This document shows, piece by piece, positions 46,035-53,486 of a stretch of DNA of 64,000 nucleotides (its first letter is position 1; every line of letters starts with the position of its first letter). The DNA is taken from contig NZ_ACGK02000005.1 of the NCBI RefSeq assembly GCF_000159235.2, positions 8,892 through 72,891 of the forward strand, written 5' to 3'. The translations under genes and the position numbers were made by a program. The notes under the pieces are model-generated. The model had not been told where the DNA came from, ran no database searches, and saw only the letters and a program-made list of their open reading frames with translations. Source of the stretch: Fannyhessea vaginae DSM 15829 (GTDB lineage Bacteria > Actinomycetota > Coriobacteriia > Coriobacteriales > Atopobiaceae).

Positions 46035-47276
46035 TTATCGTTCCAGAAATTTTTCATCAAGAAGGAAATCAATAATATCTATAACCTGAATTCCATCTTC
46101 CGTCACCCAAGGTTTAGTACGATCTTTTACAATAATAATCTTCTTAAAATTGTCTGCTATATGCATAAAAGGACGCGTTTCCTGCAGCGTTTTCTCGTGG
46201 GTGGCCAAGTTAAGAGAAGATTGGATGTAGCATTTATTGTCGGCAAAGTTGCATACAAAATCTACTTCTGTTTGGATTTTTTTATTTCCGTTGCGAATTT
46301 CAACGATGCCAACATCAACGTTATAGCCTCTCATAATGAGCTCATTATAAATAGCGTTTTCCATGAGGTGCGATTCTTCTTGCTGTCTAAAATTTAGGCG
46401 TGCATTTCTAAGCCCTAAATCAGAAAAATAATATTTCTGAAGAGCACCGATATATTTTCTTCCTTTGATGTCATACCGCGATGCTTTTTTGACAATGAAA
46501 GCATCTTCTGCATAAGAAAGATAGGAAATAATGGTGTTTAATGACAGCTCCTTTTCGCCTTTACTTTTAAAAGTTTCAAATATTCTTTTAGGGTTTGTTA
46601 ATGAACCGATAGAAGATGCAAGAATATTGATAAGGGTATCCATAACGTCCACGCGTTTGATGCCGTGGCGCTCTGTAATATCGCGAACGTAAGTCTGCTC
46701 GAACAAATTTTTTAAGTATGTAGCCTTCTCTTTATCACTCTTTTTAAACATATTAAGTGGCATGCCACCGTAAGTAATATATTCATTCCACGCTTCAGTT
46801 TTATCAAAATTCGAAGCTGCATAAAATTCAGAAAACGAAAGAGGGTGAACATGTATTTGTTCTCCGCGCCCTCTGAACTCAGTAATAATATCTGATGAAA
46901 GGAATTTTGAGTTGCTTCCCGTAATATAAATATCAAGATTTTGCTCATGTAAGAGCCCGTTTACAACTAACTCAAATCCTTCTACTAACTGGATTTCATC
47001 CAAAATAAGATAATAAGGGTCACTATCTTTAATCATAGTCAAAATATCTTGTTCCAATTGTTCTGGATTATTATGATATTTTCTGTTGATAGCGCGGTCT
47101 AATTCTATTTTGATTATGTGATTTGCAGGTACGCCTTCAGCCAATAGATGGTTGCGGTATAAAGGATCCAAGAGATATGATTTTCCGCATCTGCGGATAC
47201 CGGTTATCACTTTAATCATTCCATCATCTTTTTTATTGATGAGCTGCTGTAAGTAGTGTTCTCTTTTAATGTCCAT
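46035..47276 (-). CDS. AAA-family ATPase with DUF4143 domain (paralogue 3)
   Basis: ATP-binding protein of 413 residues. Walker A is GIRRCGKSY (26-34) with Tyr in place of the usual final Ser/Thr, Walker B YLILDEIQ (about 91-98), then ITGSNSKFLSSD. The C-terminal part carries TEVDFVCNFADNKCYIQ, PD-(D/E)XK-like. The most AT-rich of the three paralogues in the window, ending at repeat copy B. Function unknown; architecture shared with paralogues 1 and 2. Confidence 0.85.
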   Translation of the reverse strand: MDIKREHYLQQLINKKDDGMIKVITGIRRCGKSYLLDPLYRNHLLAEGVPANHIIKIELDRAINRKYHNNPEQLEQDILTMIKDSDPYYLILDEIQLVEGFELVVNGLLHEQNLDIYITGSNSKFLSSDIITEFRGRGEQIHVHPLSFSEFYAASNFDKTEAWNEYITYGGMPLNMFKKSDKEKATYLKNLFEQTYVRDITERHGIKRVDVMDTLINILASSIGSLTNPKRIFETFKSKGEKELSLNTIISYLSYAEDAFIVKKASRYDIKGRKYIGALQKYYFSDLGLRNARLNFRQQEESHLMENAIYNELIMRGYNVDVGIVEIRNGNKKIQTEVDFVCNFADNKCYIQSSLNLATHEKTLQETRPFMHIADNFKKIIIVKDRTKPWVTEDGIQVIDIIDFLLDEKFLER

Positions 47277-47399
47277 ATTTAGTATCCTATTGAATTATTT
47301 TGACGCTTTGTACCATTTATTTCATAGCATGTATGACTCCTTACTTTATTACGGCATCCGAGAGAAGTCAATGAATTCTTCTGACACATGTGTCAGATA

Positions 47400-47572
47400 T
47401 GAACTCTGCGTTAGAGCTCACATACAAAGACCACGCTCTTAGTGGATTCTACTAAGGATTTAGAGAATGTCACATTCAGCCAGACTGGCTTTTAATCTAC
47501 ACTGTCAGCGAAGATGAGCTTATTCTTATTGCTTCCCGCACAAGAAGCAACGCAGACCTGTTCAACCTGTAA
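47400..47572 (+). pseudogene. Decayed yafQ toxin gene
   Basis: The plus strand encodes KDHALSGFY, a stop, then GFRECHIQPDWLLIY and EDELILIASRTRSNADLFNL, closely matching YafQ at 24423-24701. The 5' third is missing or deleted, and an in-frame TAA replaces a Gln codon. Its 3' half overlaps the tail of the HNH gene on the other strand. Confidence 0.85.
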
Positions 47573-47956
47573 ATGACCATCTAACTTGAGGTGGTCATTT
47601 TTGTTATGCCAGCGATCTCCACGCTTAGCGTGAATTTTAGAGTGACAGGATTTGCATAGAGAAATAAGATTCTCTCTAGCGTGCGTTCCGCCTTCAGCAA
47701 TCGGTTTAATATGATGAACCTGCTCAACAGGAACAAGCATATGGTTCTTAAAGCAAAGCTCACAGAAAGGATGCTCTCTCACATAAGAATCTCTGACTTT
47801 CTGCCATGCTCTGCCGTAACGCTTGTGAGCATCATAAGGACGCTCGTATTTTTCGTATCGTCTGTTCTCTTGTTTTAAATGTTCCTCGCAAAACCTGCCG
47901 TCAGTTAGGTTCGGACAGCCTTGATAAGAACACGGTCTTTTAGGTTTTCTTGGCAA
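47492..47956 (-). CDS. HNH endonuclease with a tail read through antisense yafQ
   Basis: Phage-type HNH nuclease of 154 residues. A small N-terminal zinc-knuckle-like part (Cys9, Cys14, Cys23, His26) precedes an HNH domain with Cys65-x2-Cys68, His81-His82 (VHHIKPIAEGG), Asn96, Cys101-x2-Cys104 and His109. Residues from about 129 to the end are encoded antisense to the decayed yafQ gene and are unlikely to be original; related nucleases stop after the KRGDRWHN region. The ATG follows AGGAGG. Such genes often sit next to terminase genes in phages, but none is here. Confidence 0.8.
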   Translation of the reverse strand: MPRKPKRPCSYQGCPNLTDGRFCEEHLKQENRRYEKYERPYDAHKRYGRAWQKVRDSYVREHPFCELCFKNHMLVPVEQVHHIKPIAEGGTHARENLISLCKSCHSKIHAKRGDRWHNKNDHLKLDGHLQVEQVCVASCAGSNKNKLIFADSVD

Positions 47957-48030
47957 GACTCATCCTCCTTTCAGCAAGCTTGCGCGTATTATATAATTAG
48001 TAGGACAAAACAGTTCATGGAGTAGATGTA

Positions 48031-48429
48031 ATGAAAAAATGTAAAACCGTAGCAAATATCCTTTGGGCATTAGGTGTTTTCTCATTACTTTTAGTGATTT
48101 TAGAAGAAAGTAACATTACGCATTTTCTTCCCATATACTTAGTCCATAAGCCTACAACTACAGAGCAAATTAACCTATCCAATACGCTAACGTTATCCAT
48201 TTGCTGTATAGGCTATCTTCTTTTAGGCATATCACTAGTTCTTAAAATCGTTACCGCTACATCAACAAAGAAACTGCCTCAAACTAACAAGCCAATATAT
48301 ATAAAGGTCATACTTATCTCATTAAAAGTAGTAGCAGTCATTTTCACACTGCTAATAATTGCCTTCTCCTTATTATTTGCTTTCTTTTCCTTCCTAATTT
48401 TAGTTGTTGATTTTAATACTCCGCAATAA
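48031..48429 (+). CDS. Hypothetical membrane protein
   Basis: Protein of 132 residues with about three to four hydrophobic segments and a Lys/Thr-rich loop (ATSTKKLPQTNKP). GGAG lies upstream of the ATG. No recognised family. AT-rich, and followed directly by a strong bidirectional hairpin. Divergent from the HNH gene. Possibly an immunity or accessory protein of a mobile cassette, but that is speculation from position. Confidence 0.65.
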   Translation: MKKCKTVANILWALGVFSLLLVILEESNITHFLPIYLVHKPTTTEQINLSNTLTLSICCIGYLLLGISLVLKIVTATSTKKLPQTNKPIYIKVILISLKVVAVIFTLLIIAFSLLFAFFSFLILVVDFNTPQ

Positions 48430-48442
48430 GTAACTCGAAATA

Positions 48443-48482
48443 AGAAGGAGTTCACAGCATTAAAATGCTATGAACTCCTTCT
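48443..48482. terminator. Bidirectional terminator hairpin
   Basis: Twelve-base outer stem (48443-48454 with 48471-48482) continued inward by AGCAT/ATGCT pairing. It lies between the convergent genes 48031-48429 (+) and 48502-49270 (-) and can serve both. Confidence 0.8.
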
Positions 48483-48501
48483 GACTATAGAAATATGATA
48501 A

Positions 48502-49270
48502 TTAGCTTGCCATAAACTCCGCATACATTTGACCTAATATCTTGGCTTCCGCCCTCGTAGGCAAAACATCAGTTTTAGCAGCTTGTTTCAAAAGGCCTTC
48601 CTTTACATTTTCTAACGGGGCAAAATCTATACGATCAGCTAATTTTGTGAAGGCACTAATGACATTATCTTTAGACGAATTAAATCGTTCTTGATAAAAC
48701 ATCTTAATTCGTTCACGCTTACTAAGCTGATATAGTTGTGATATAGATTTTGAAAACCTTGTATCACTATTATCTTTCTTCATGGAAGAAACAATGAGAT
48801 AAGCATCTGCGTCTGCGAGTACATCGTCATAACCAAATCCTTGTCCATCAGTTTTACTACCCAAATGCTCCTTTAACCATTTCGATAAATCTTGATCTTT
48901 GGCAACCCTCCTATAATTTCCAAACATTTGTAGTAAATCTAACAACCATCCACCTAAATCACCTAAGCTATAATAACCTTTATTTTTTGGAATTCCCCAG
49001 TGAATATAGCCTAAGGCAGTAGCAGACATATGAGCAATATCTATATCTGTCACCTTATCTTTAATAGATGGCTGTTGCGAACATACAGCTGACATAAAGA
49101 ACGTGCTTTAATATCATGTTTATCAACACTAAATTCTGGAGTATAAAATCTCCACAAAGCAAAGTATTTGTCGCCCCAATATTCTGGTTTCCGTAAGTAC
49201 TCGAAAATATATTGGCCAACTGCAAACCGATATCCAGTTAATGGGTTGAAACCGCTTAGTAATAAAAATT
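48502..49270 (-). pseudogene. Frameshifted, 5'-truncated gene of unknown function
   Basis: The intact-looking 197-codon frame (48502-49095) continues upstream in another frame to about 49270, reading LLLSGFNPLTGYRFAVGQ, IFEYLRKPEYWGDK and ALWRFYTPEFSVDK. One frameshift near 49090 separates the two, and no start codon lies upstream of the second frame before a stop. The combined protein has a D-IDIAHMSATALGYIHWG segment and DLGGWLLDLLQ, suggestive of a secreted or polymorphic toxin C-terminal domain, but no family is assigned with confidence. AT-rich accessory DNA. Confidence 0.6.
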
Positions 49271-49711
49271 TCCTAGGGTATCTTCAGCCATAAATTTAGC
49301 CTCTCTAAATAATTTGTATTGACGTGAATTACATATTATTTCATCGTTTTCTTGATATTTGCGGCCAAAATCATGTGCATACGTGATTACCTTAACATCA
49401 TTTGGCTGAATAACTATAAGTTCATACTTTCCATCAAGATATTTTTGTATATCTAAGATAATGTTATTTCCTTTATTATACTTGCATCCATAATCGTTCA
49501 AAGCTATAGGTACGTTACCTACATTTTCAATTGTTACCAATAAATATATTTTTCCATTAGCGTATTCCTCAATAAACTGCTGCGAAATGTGTAATTTTCT
49601 CACTAGTCTCTTGGGTCTATTAGCAAGATATAAAGAAACAATAACTGCAGCACAAGTACTTATTGAAGTAAGCACATTCCATATTGAGGATGTACAAATA
49701 TCATGAAGCAT
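49256..49711 (-). CDS. Hypothetical membrane-anchored protein
   Basis: Protein of 151 residues; the ATG at 49711 follows GAGGTGG. One N-terminal hydrophobic segment (about residues 10-30) is followed by a soluble, beta-rich part with VTIENVGNVPIALNDYG, which resembles an immunoglobulin-like or CARDB-like strand pattern. No family assigned. It slightly overlaps the upstream end of the frameshifted gene 48502-49270. Confidence 0.65.
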   Translation of the reverse strand: MLHDICTSSIWNVLTSISTCAAVIVSLYLANRPKRLVRKLHISQQFIEEYANGKIYLLVTIENVGNVPIALNDYGCKYNKGNNIILDIQKYLDGKYELIVIQPNDVKVITYAHDFGRKYQENDEIICNSRQYKLFREAKFMAEDTLGNFYY

Positions 49712-49804
49712 ATAATCCACCTCTTAAGACTTCTTTTTGTTTAATAATAAAATATTCCTTCGCAATATAATGCTTCTAGGTGTTTAAATAAAATGTGTAT
49801 TTAC

Positions 49805-49830
49805 ATAATCATCTGCATGCAGATGATTAT
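49805..49830. repeat. Perfect 26-base palindrome
   Basis: Thirteen-base arms meet at CATG with no loop: the half-site reads ATAATCATCTGCA. It lies alone in a non-coding stretch (49712-50134), so it may be a protein-binding site rather than a terminator; no T run follows. Confidence 0.6.
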
Positions 49831-49989
49831 ATCCTTTACCGTTAACATCTTGTGTACTCAACCCTAGAGAGACGACATGTTTTTCATACAGCTAAAACAC
49901 GCTCAAAAACCGCGAGAGTCTAGCCTAAAGGCACATCAAGCTAAACCTTTAACGATCGCCCTCGCTAAGCCCGCTACACAAAAACAAAC

Positions 49990-50138
49990 TTGCACTCACC
50001 TAATCAGCCTTTGACATTGAGACTACGCTTCTGCATGAGTTGGTAGCGTGGGCAGTATATCTACACTTTTTTGCAAGCACAGGAAGGATATTGAGCGCGA
50101 TTTTTAACGATAAGAGAAGTTATCGCAAAAAGGTTTAA
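49990..50138 (+). repeat. Dispersed intergenic repeat, copy C (full length)
   Basis: About 149 bases with CACTCACCTAATCAG, TTTGACATTGAG and ATCTACA blocks and the 3' hairpin TTTTTAACGATAAG/TTATCGCAAAAAGG. It ends in the stop codon of the minus-strand toxin gene, as copy B does at its ATPase gene. Confidence 0.7.
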
Positions 50139-50455
50139 TTGCCATGTATAACCTTTTCAATATCTCTTTTCCCATAAAGCACACGAGAAACTATAACTTC
50201 GTGTTTTTCTTCAAAAACAAAATAAAAAATAAGAAAATTATCACACAACATGACGCGAAGACCTCGACTTTTCCAAGGCTCAAAGCTCACTAAACGATGT
50301 CGTGCGGGAAAGTCACCAAGGCTCAATATCACCTGTTCTAACCTGCTTATTTGTCCTTGAGCATTTTTCGGCGACAAGAGATTGAACGTAATATAGGCAT
50401 AGATACCCCGTAGGTCTGCTTCGGCATCGTGTGAAATAGACACCGTGTAACTCAT
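50135..50455 (-). CDS. relE: RelE/ParE superfamily toxin
   Basis: Toxin of 106 residues in the RelE/ParE fold: SISHDAEADLRGIYAYI at the start, then FPARHRLVSFEPWKSRGLRVMLCDNFLIFYFV and VIVSRVLYGKRDIEKVI at the end, as in ParE/RelE plasmid stabilisation proteins. Whether it cuts mRNA or acts on gyrase is not decidable here. It overlaps the antitoxin gene upstream by four bases (ATGA). Its stop codon lies within repeat copy C. Confidence 0.88.
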   Translation of the reverse strand: MSYTVSISHDAEADLRGIYAYITFNLLSPKNAQGQISRLEQVILSLGDFPARHRLVSFEPWKSRGLRVMLCDNFLIFYFVFEEKHEVIVSRVLYGKRDIEKVIHGN

Positions 50456-50757
50456 AGGTTAAATTCCTTATGCAAGGACTCAAAAACCTCGTCTGCAGGA
50501 TTTACATTGCCCGATAGTATGGACTGATATCCTTTTTCCAATTCTGCGTTTAATGTGTCCTTGCTCATCGAGCTTATATCAAGCGGCTTACTGTAGCCTA
50601 GTTTTACATCAAAAGGAAGCCCCTGCTGCAAAACCACCTGCTTATAAAACATGGTAATAGCGCTCGAAGGAGGAAGACCCAAAGAATTTAATATATACTC
50701 TGCCTGCTCTTTTAGCTCCGGGTCTATCCGAGTATACAAGTTAGCTGTTTTTGCCAT
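50452..50757 (-). CDS. relB: RelB/DinJ family antitoxin
   Basis: Antitoxin of 101 residues with a ribbon-helix-helix start (NLYTRIDPELKEQAEYILNSLGLPPSSAITMFYKQVV, about residues 6-42) and GLPFDVKLGYSKP as in RelB/DinJ. It overlaps the toxin gene by four bases and is transcribed first. Same antitoxin family as the protein at 24136-24417 but diverged, and paired with a different toxin class. The promoter contains an operator-like palindrome. Confidence 0.9.
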   Translation of the reverse strand: MAKTANLYTRIDPELKEQAEYILNSLGLPPSSAITMFYKQVVLQQGLPFDVKLGYSKPLDISSMSKDTLNAELEKGYQSILSGNVNPADEVFESLHKEFNL

Positions 50758-50783
50758 ATAATCACCCCTTGTTTCTTACGATG

Positions 50784-50800
50784 ATTATACAACATTGTAT
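50784..50800 (-). promoter_or_regulatory. Operator palindrome at the second antitoxin promoter
   Basis: On the minus strand TATAAT (50784-50789) overlaps the palindrome ATACAA-CA-TTGTAT (50787-50800), 30 bases upstream of the antitoxin ATG. It fits autorepression by the RelB protein. The -35 is weak. Confidence 0.55.
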
Positions 50801-50839
50801 TGGCATTGCATGCGCATTAGTAAATACGGGCTATAAGAA

Positions 50840-50867
50840 AAACCCGACCTCATGCAAGATCGGGTTT
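50840..50867 (-). terminator. Terminator of the infC-rpmI-rplT operon
   Basis: Ten-base stem with one G/T pair around AACCCGA and TCGGGTT, short loop, then TTTTTCTT on the minus strand, 59 bases past the rplT stop. Confidence 0.85.
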
Positions 50868-50925
50868 TAGCGATAACACTAAGTAATGGCAAATACTAAT
50901 CGTATAGCTACTACTATTCGTATGC

Positions 50926-51285
50926 CTACTCTGCCAATGCTTTTTTAGCAACTGCAGCCAAATCAGCAAAGCCTTGTTCGTCTTCGCAGGCAATTTGAGC
51001 CAAAACTTTACGGTCGAGCTCAACACCGGCAACTTTAAGACCATGCATAAAAGTGCTGTAAGAAAGATCATTCAAGCGAGCAGCAGCATTAATGCGCTGA
51101 ATCCAAAGACCACGAATCTCGCGCTTTTTATTACGACGGTCGCGATATGCATACTGAAGAGAATGCTGAACTTGCTCTTTCATACCGCGGAAGGTACGAG
51201 AGCCTACTCCGTAATAACCCTTTGAGCGCTCTACGAGTGTTTGACGCTTTTTACGACCTGCAACTGCGCGTTTTACACGTGCCAT
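50926..51285 (-). CDS. rplT: 50S ribosomal protein L20
   Basis: Early-assembly 23S rRNA-binding protein, 119 residues, beginning MARVKRAVAGRKKRQTLVERSKGYYG and containing RDRRNKKREIRGLWIQRINAAAR, the standard L20 sequence pattern. Third gene of the infC-rpmI-rplT operon. L20 often represses this operon through a leader RNA; the leader terminator upstream of infC may be part of such control. Confidence 0.98.
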   Translation of the reverse strand: MARVKRAVAGRKKRQTLVERSKGYYGVGSRTFRGMKEQVQHSLQYAYRDRRNKKREIRGLWIQRINAAARLNDLSYSTFMHGLKVAGVELDRKVLAQIACEDEQGFADLAAVAKKALAE

Positions 51286-51336
51286 ATCTCATCAACTCCT
51301 TAAGAAATTTTCTTCAAAAGACGCATGTGCGTCAAA

Positions 51337-51531
51337 CTAATTGCCCATACGTTGTGATACAACTTGAGCATCTGCACTGGAAACAAGAGTTTCTTTACGG
51401 AAACCGCGAATACGCTTTTGAGACTTCTTAGTTAAGATGTGGCTCTTGAATGCTTTAGCACGCATGATTTTTCCGGTTCCTGTACGGCGAAAACGTTTTG
51501 CCGAACCTTTGTGAGTTTTCATCTTAGGCAT
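51337..51531 (-). CDS. rpmI: 50S ribosomal protein L35
   Basis: Small basic ribosomal protein, 64 residues, with the family's start [21 protein letters not shown] and [16 protein letters not shown]. It lies between infC and rplT in the conserved order, 17 bases after infC and 51 before rplT. Confidence 0.98.
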   Translation of the reverse strand: MPKMKTHKGSAKRFRRTGTGKIMRAKAFKSHILTKKSQKRIRGFRKETLVSSADAQVVSQRMGN

Positions 51532-51548
51532 AACTAGCTCTCCTTTTA

Positions 51549-52124
51549 CTACTCTTCGCTCTTCTCAACCTGCGCTTGATCTTGACGCGGAGCTTTCTCA
51601 TCAAAAGCACCCTTAATGGGAGCAACAAGCATGTGCATATTGCGTCCCTCCATTTTTGGCTTTGCCTCTACCGTTGCATACGGTTTTAAATCGGCAGCCA
51701 AGCGGTCCAAAACGTTTTGTCCCTGTTCGGGATGCGCCATTTCACGGCCGCGGAACATGATAGTAATCTTGACACGCGCTCCTTTTTTCAAAAAGCGCAT
51801 AACATGATTCTTCTTGGTGGTGTAGTCGCCCACATCAATTTTTGGACGAAACTTCATTTCTTTGACCTCAATTTTAACCTGCTTTTTACGAGCAAGCTTT
51901 GCTTTGCGGTCTTGATCGTACTTGAATTTGCGATAGTCCATCACCTTACATACAGGAGGCTCTGCTCCCGGTGCAATCTCTACTAAATCGAGATTTTGTT
52001 CATCGGCGATCCGCTGAGCATCACGAACACCAAACAAACCTAACTGAGAACCATCAACACCGATAAGACGACAAGTACGTGCTGTAATTTCGTCATTGAT
52101 GCGAGTTGCGTCGTTCTTGGCTAT
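51549..52124 (-). CDS. infC: Translation initiation factor IF-3 with AUA start codon
   Basis: Binds the 30S subunit and checks start-codon choice. The conserved N-terminal segment ([31 protein letters not shown]) is in frame only up to a TAG at 52128-52130. The only plausible initiation codon for it is ATA at 52122-52124, eight bases after GGAAGG. This gives 191 residues with both IF3 domains; the C-terminal domain has [26 protein letters not shown] non-standard start is a known autoregulatory trait of infC in other bacteria (AUU in E. coli). Conventional gene finders would start at the internal TTG (52037) and lose 29 residues. Confidence 0.93.
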   Translation of the reverse strand: MAKNDATRINDEITARTCRLIGVDGSQLGLFGVRDAQRIADEQNLDLVEIAPGAEPPVCKVMDYRKFKYDQDRKAKLARKKQVKIEVKEMKFRPKIDVGDYTTKKNHVMRFLKKGARVKITIMFRGREMAHPEQGQNVLDRLAADLKPYATVEAKPKMEGRNMHMLVAPIKGAFDEKAPRQDQAQVEKSEE

Positions 52125-52198
52125 CTTCTACACCTTCCTTTCACATAACCTAAACCTTAGGTAACGCCCCATATAGAGCATAACAACAAATGTCGGCA

Positions 52199-52226
52199 TA
52201 AAAAAACCCGACACAAAAGGTCAGGC
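52199..52226 (-). terminator. Leader terminator/attenuator upstream of infC
   Basis: On the minus strand a six-base stem (52220-52225 with 52207-52212) is followed by seven T residues, about 75 bases before the infC start. It fits an attenuator of the ribosomal-protein operon, as in L20 leaders, although it could merely end transcription from upstream. Confidence 0.65.
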
Positions 52227-52409
52227 ATAATTATCATACATAACGTGTATCATATTTGCTTGACCTGATAGCTACATTGAGCGCCATAAGGTGAGAGCCG
52301 TAACAGCTCCGCTTTATCTTTGCTTACAATACGCTTTTACATGCTTATTTTCAAGCTTTTTGCTAAAAACCAGGCGAAATCATAATCTAAACATACTGAA
52401 AAGCATACG

Positions 52410-52496
52410 TGGTGCCCGAGGTGAGACTCGAACTCACACTCTGTTGCCAGAAATGGATTTTGAATCCATCGCGTCTGCCAATTCCACCACTCGGGC
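52410..52496 (-). tRNA. tRNA-Leu (anticodon CAA)
   Basis: The minus strand folds as an 87-base class II tRNA: acceptor GCCCGAG/CTCGGGC, anticodon stem ATGGA/TCCAT with loop TTCAAAA (anticodon CAA), a long variable arm typical of tRNA-Leu, T-loop GTTCGAGTC and an encoded CCA end (52410-52412). It reads UUG codons, which matches the many TTG codons in this genome. Confidence 0.96.
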
Positions 52497-52614
52497 ACGT
52501 TTGCAACACCGCTTGATAGGTGCGTGTAAAAATATAGCACATCACAGGCTTTTGGCAAAGGTTATTTTTTGCTTATTATATGTGCAAGTTCGCATACAAG
52601 CTATTTACCAGCAC

Positions 52615-53331
52615 TTATGCCTTGTATTGCTGCAAAAACGGATTATGTTCAAGTTCTTTATACATCCGCGATGGGTCACCGTGCCCAGGAAAAATATGTG
52701 AATTGGGGTCAAGCTCGCGAACAATGCGCTTTAAGCTTTGCTGCATTAAGCGGTCGTCACCGCCTAGCAAATCGGTACGTCCAATACTTCCCTTAAAAAG
52801 AGTATCTCCCGTAAACACCAAACCTTGAGCCTTACCTTGACCGATAATAATAACACTTCCGGGCGTATGACCTGGTACCGACATAATCTTAAACGACGCT
52901 GCACCCAAATCAAGCACCATTGAATCTTCGAGGTAAAAATCAGCGTGCGGTGCATTTGCTTCGTAGGTATATCCAAGCTCATCGGGTCCTTGTGCCGATA
53001 AAGCGCGATCTTCATCGGCAGCGGCAATGCCATAGCGTGCACCCGTAAGACGGTGGAGCTGTGCCACACCACCTACATGGTCGTTATGCCCATGAGTTGC
53101 AAGGATATAGCGAATGTGCAACTCTTGAGGTAAATGTTGGGCAATAGCTGTCCCCTGATCTCCAGCATCGATAATAAGTCCTACATGTTCACCATTGTCA
53201 ATGGACTCGTATAAATAGCAGTTAGTGCATAAAGGACCAACGATAAAACCTTGAAGCTCTTCTAAAGGCTCGGGCATCTGAGCGGATGAATCAGACACGG
53301 ACGCGTGGGAATTAAGCGTATCTTCCATCAT
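52615..53331 (-). CDS. Metallo-beta-lactamase fold hydrolase (glyoxalase II-like)
   Basis: Zinc hydrolase of 238 residues. The metal-binding motif THGHNDHVGG (about residues 79-88) is complete, with further ligands in VPGHTPGS, FTGDTLF and FPGHGD, as in hydroxyacylglutathione hydrolase-like MBL proteins. The first about 25 residues are a low-complexity extension. The substrate is likely a thioester but is not determined. It lies about 155 bases downstream of relA, probably in the same transcript. Confidence 0.9.
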   Translation of the reverse strand: MMEDTLNSHASVSDSSAQMPEPLEELQGFIVGPLCTNCYLYESIDNGEHVGLIIDAGDQGTAIAQHLPQELHIRYILATHGHNDHVGGVAQLHRLTGARYGIAAADEDRALSAQGPDELGYTYEANAPHADFYLEDSMVLDLGAASFKIMSVPGHTPGSVIIIGQGKAQGLVFTGDTLFKGSIGRTDLLGGDDRLMQQSLKRIVRELDPNSHIFPGHGDPSRMYKELEHNPFLQQYKA

Positions 53332-53486
53332 AAAGTACCTCTTATCTTAAGGATGTGAGCACGCACAACAACACCTGTATGCGCGCACAGCTTACCAAAC
53401 AACGACTTTTGCACGAAAATGTTGTAACCAAACGCTAGCTAGGGTAACGCACTGCAATAACGCAGCCCGCCAAAACAACACACCTC

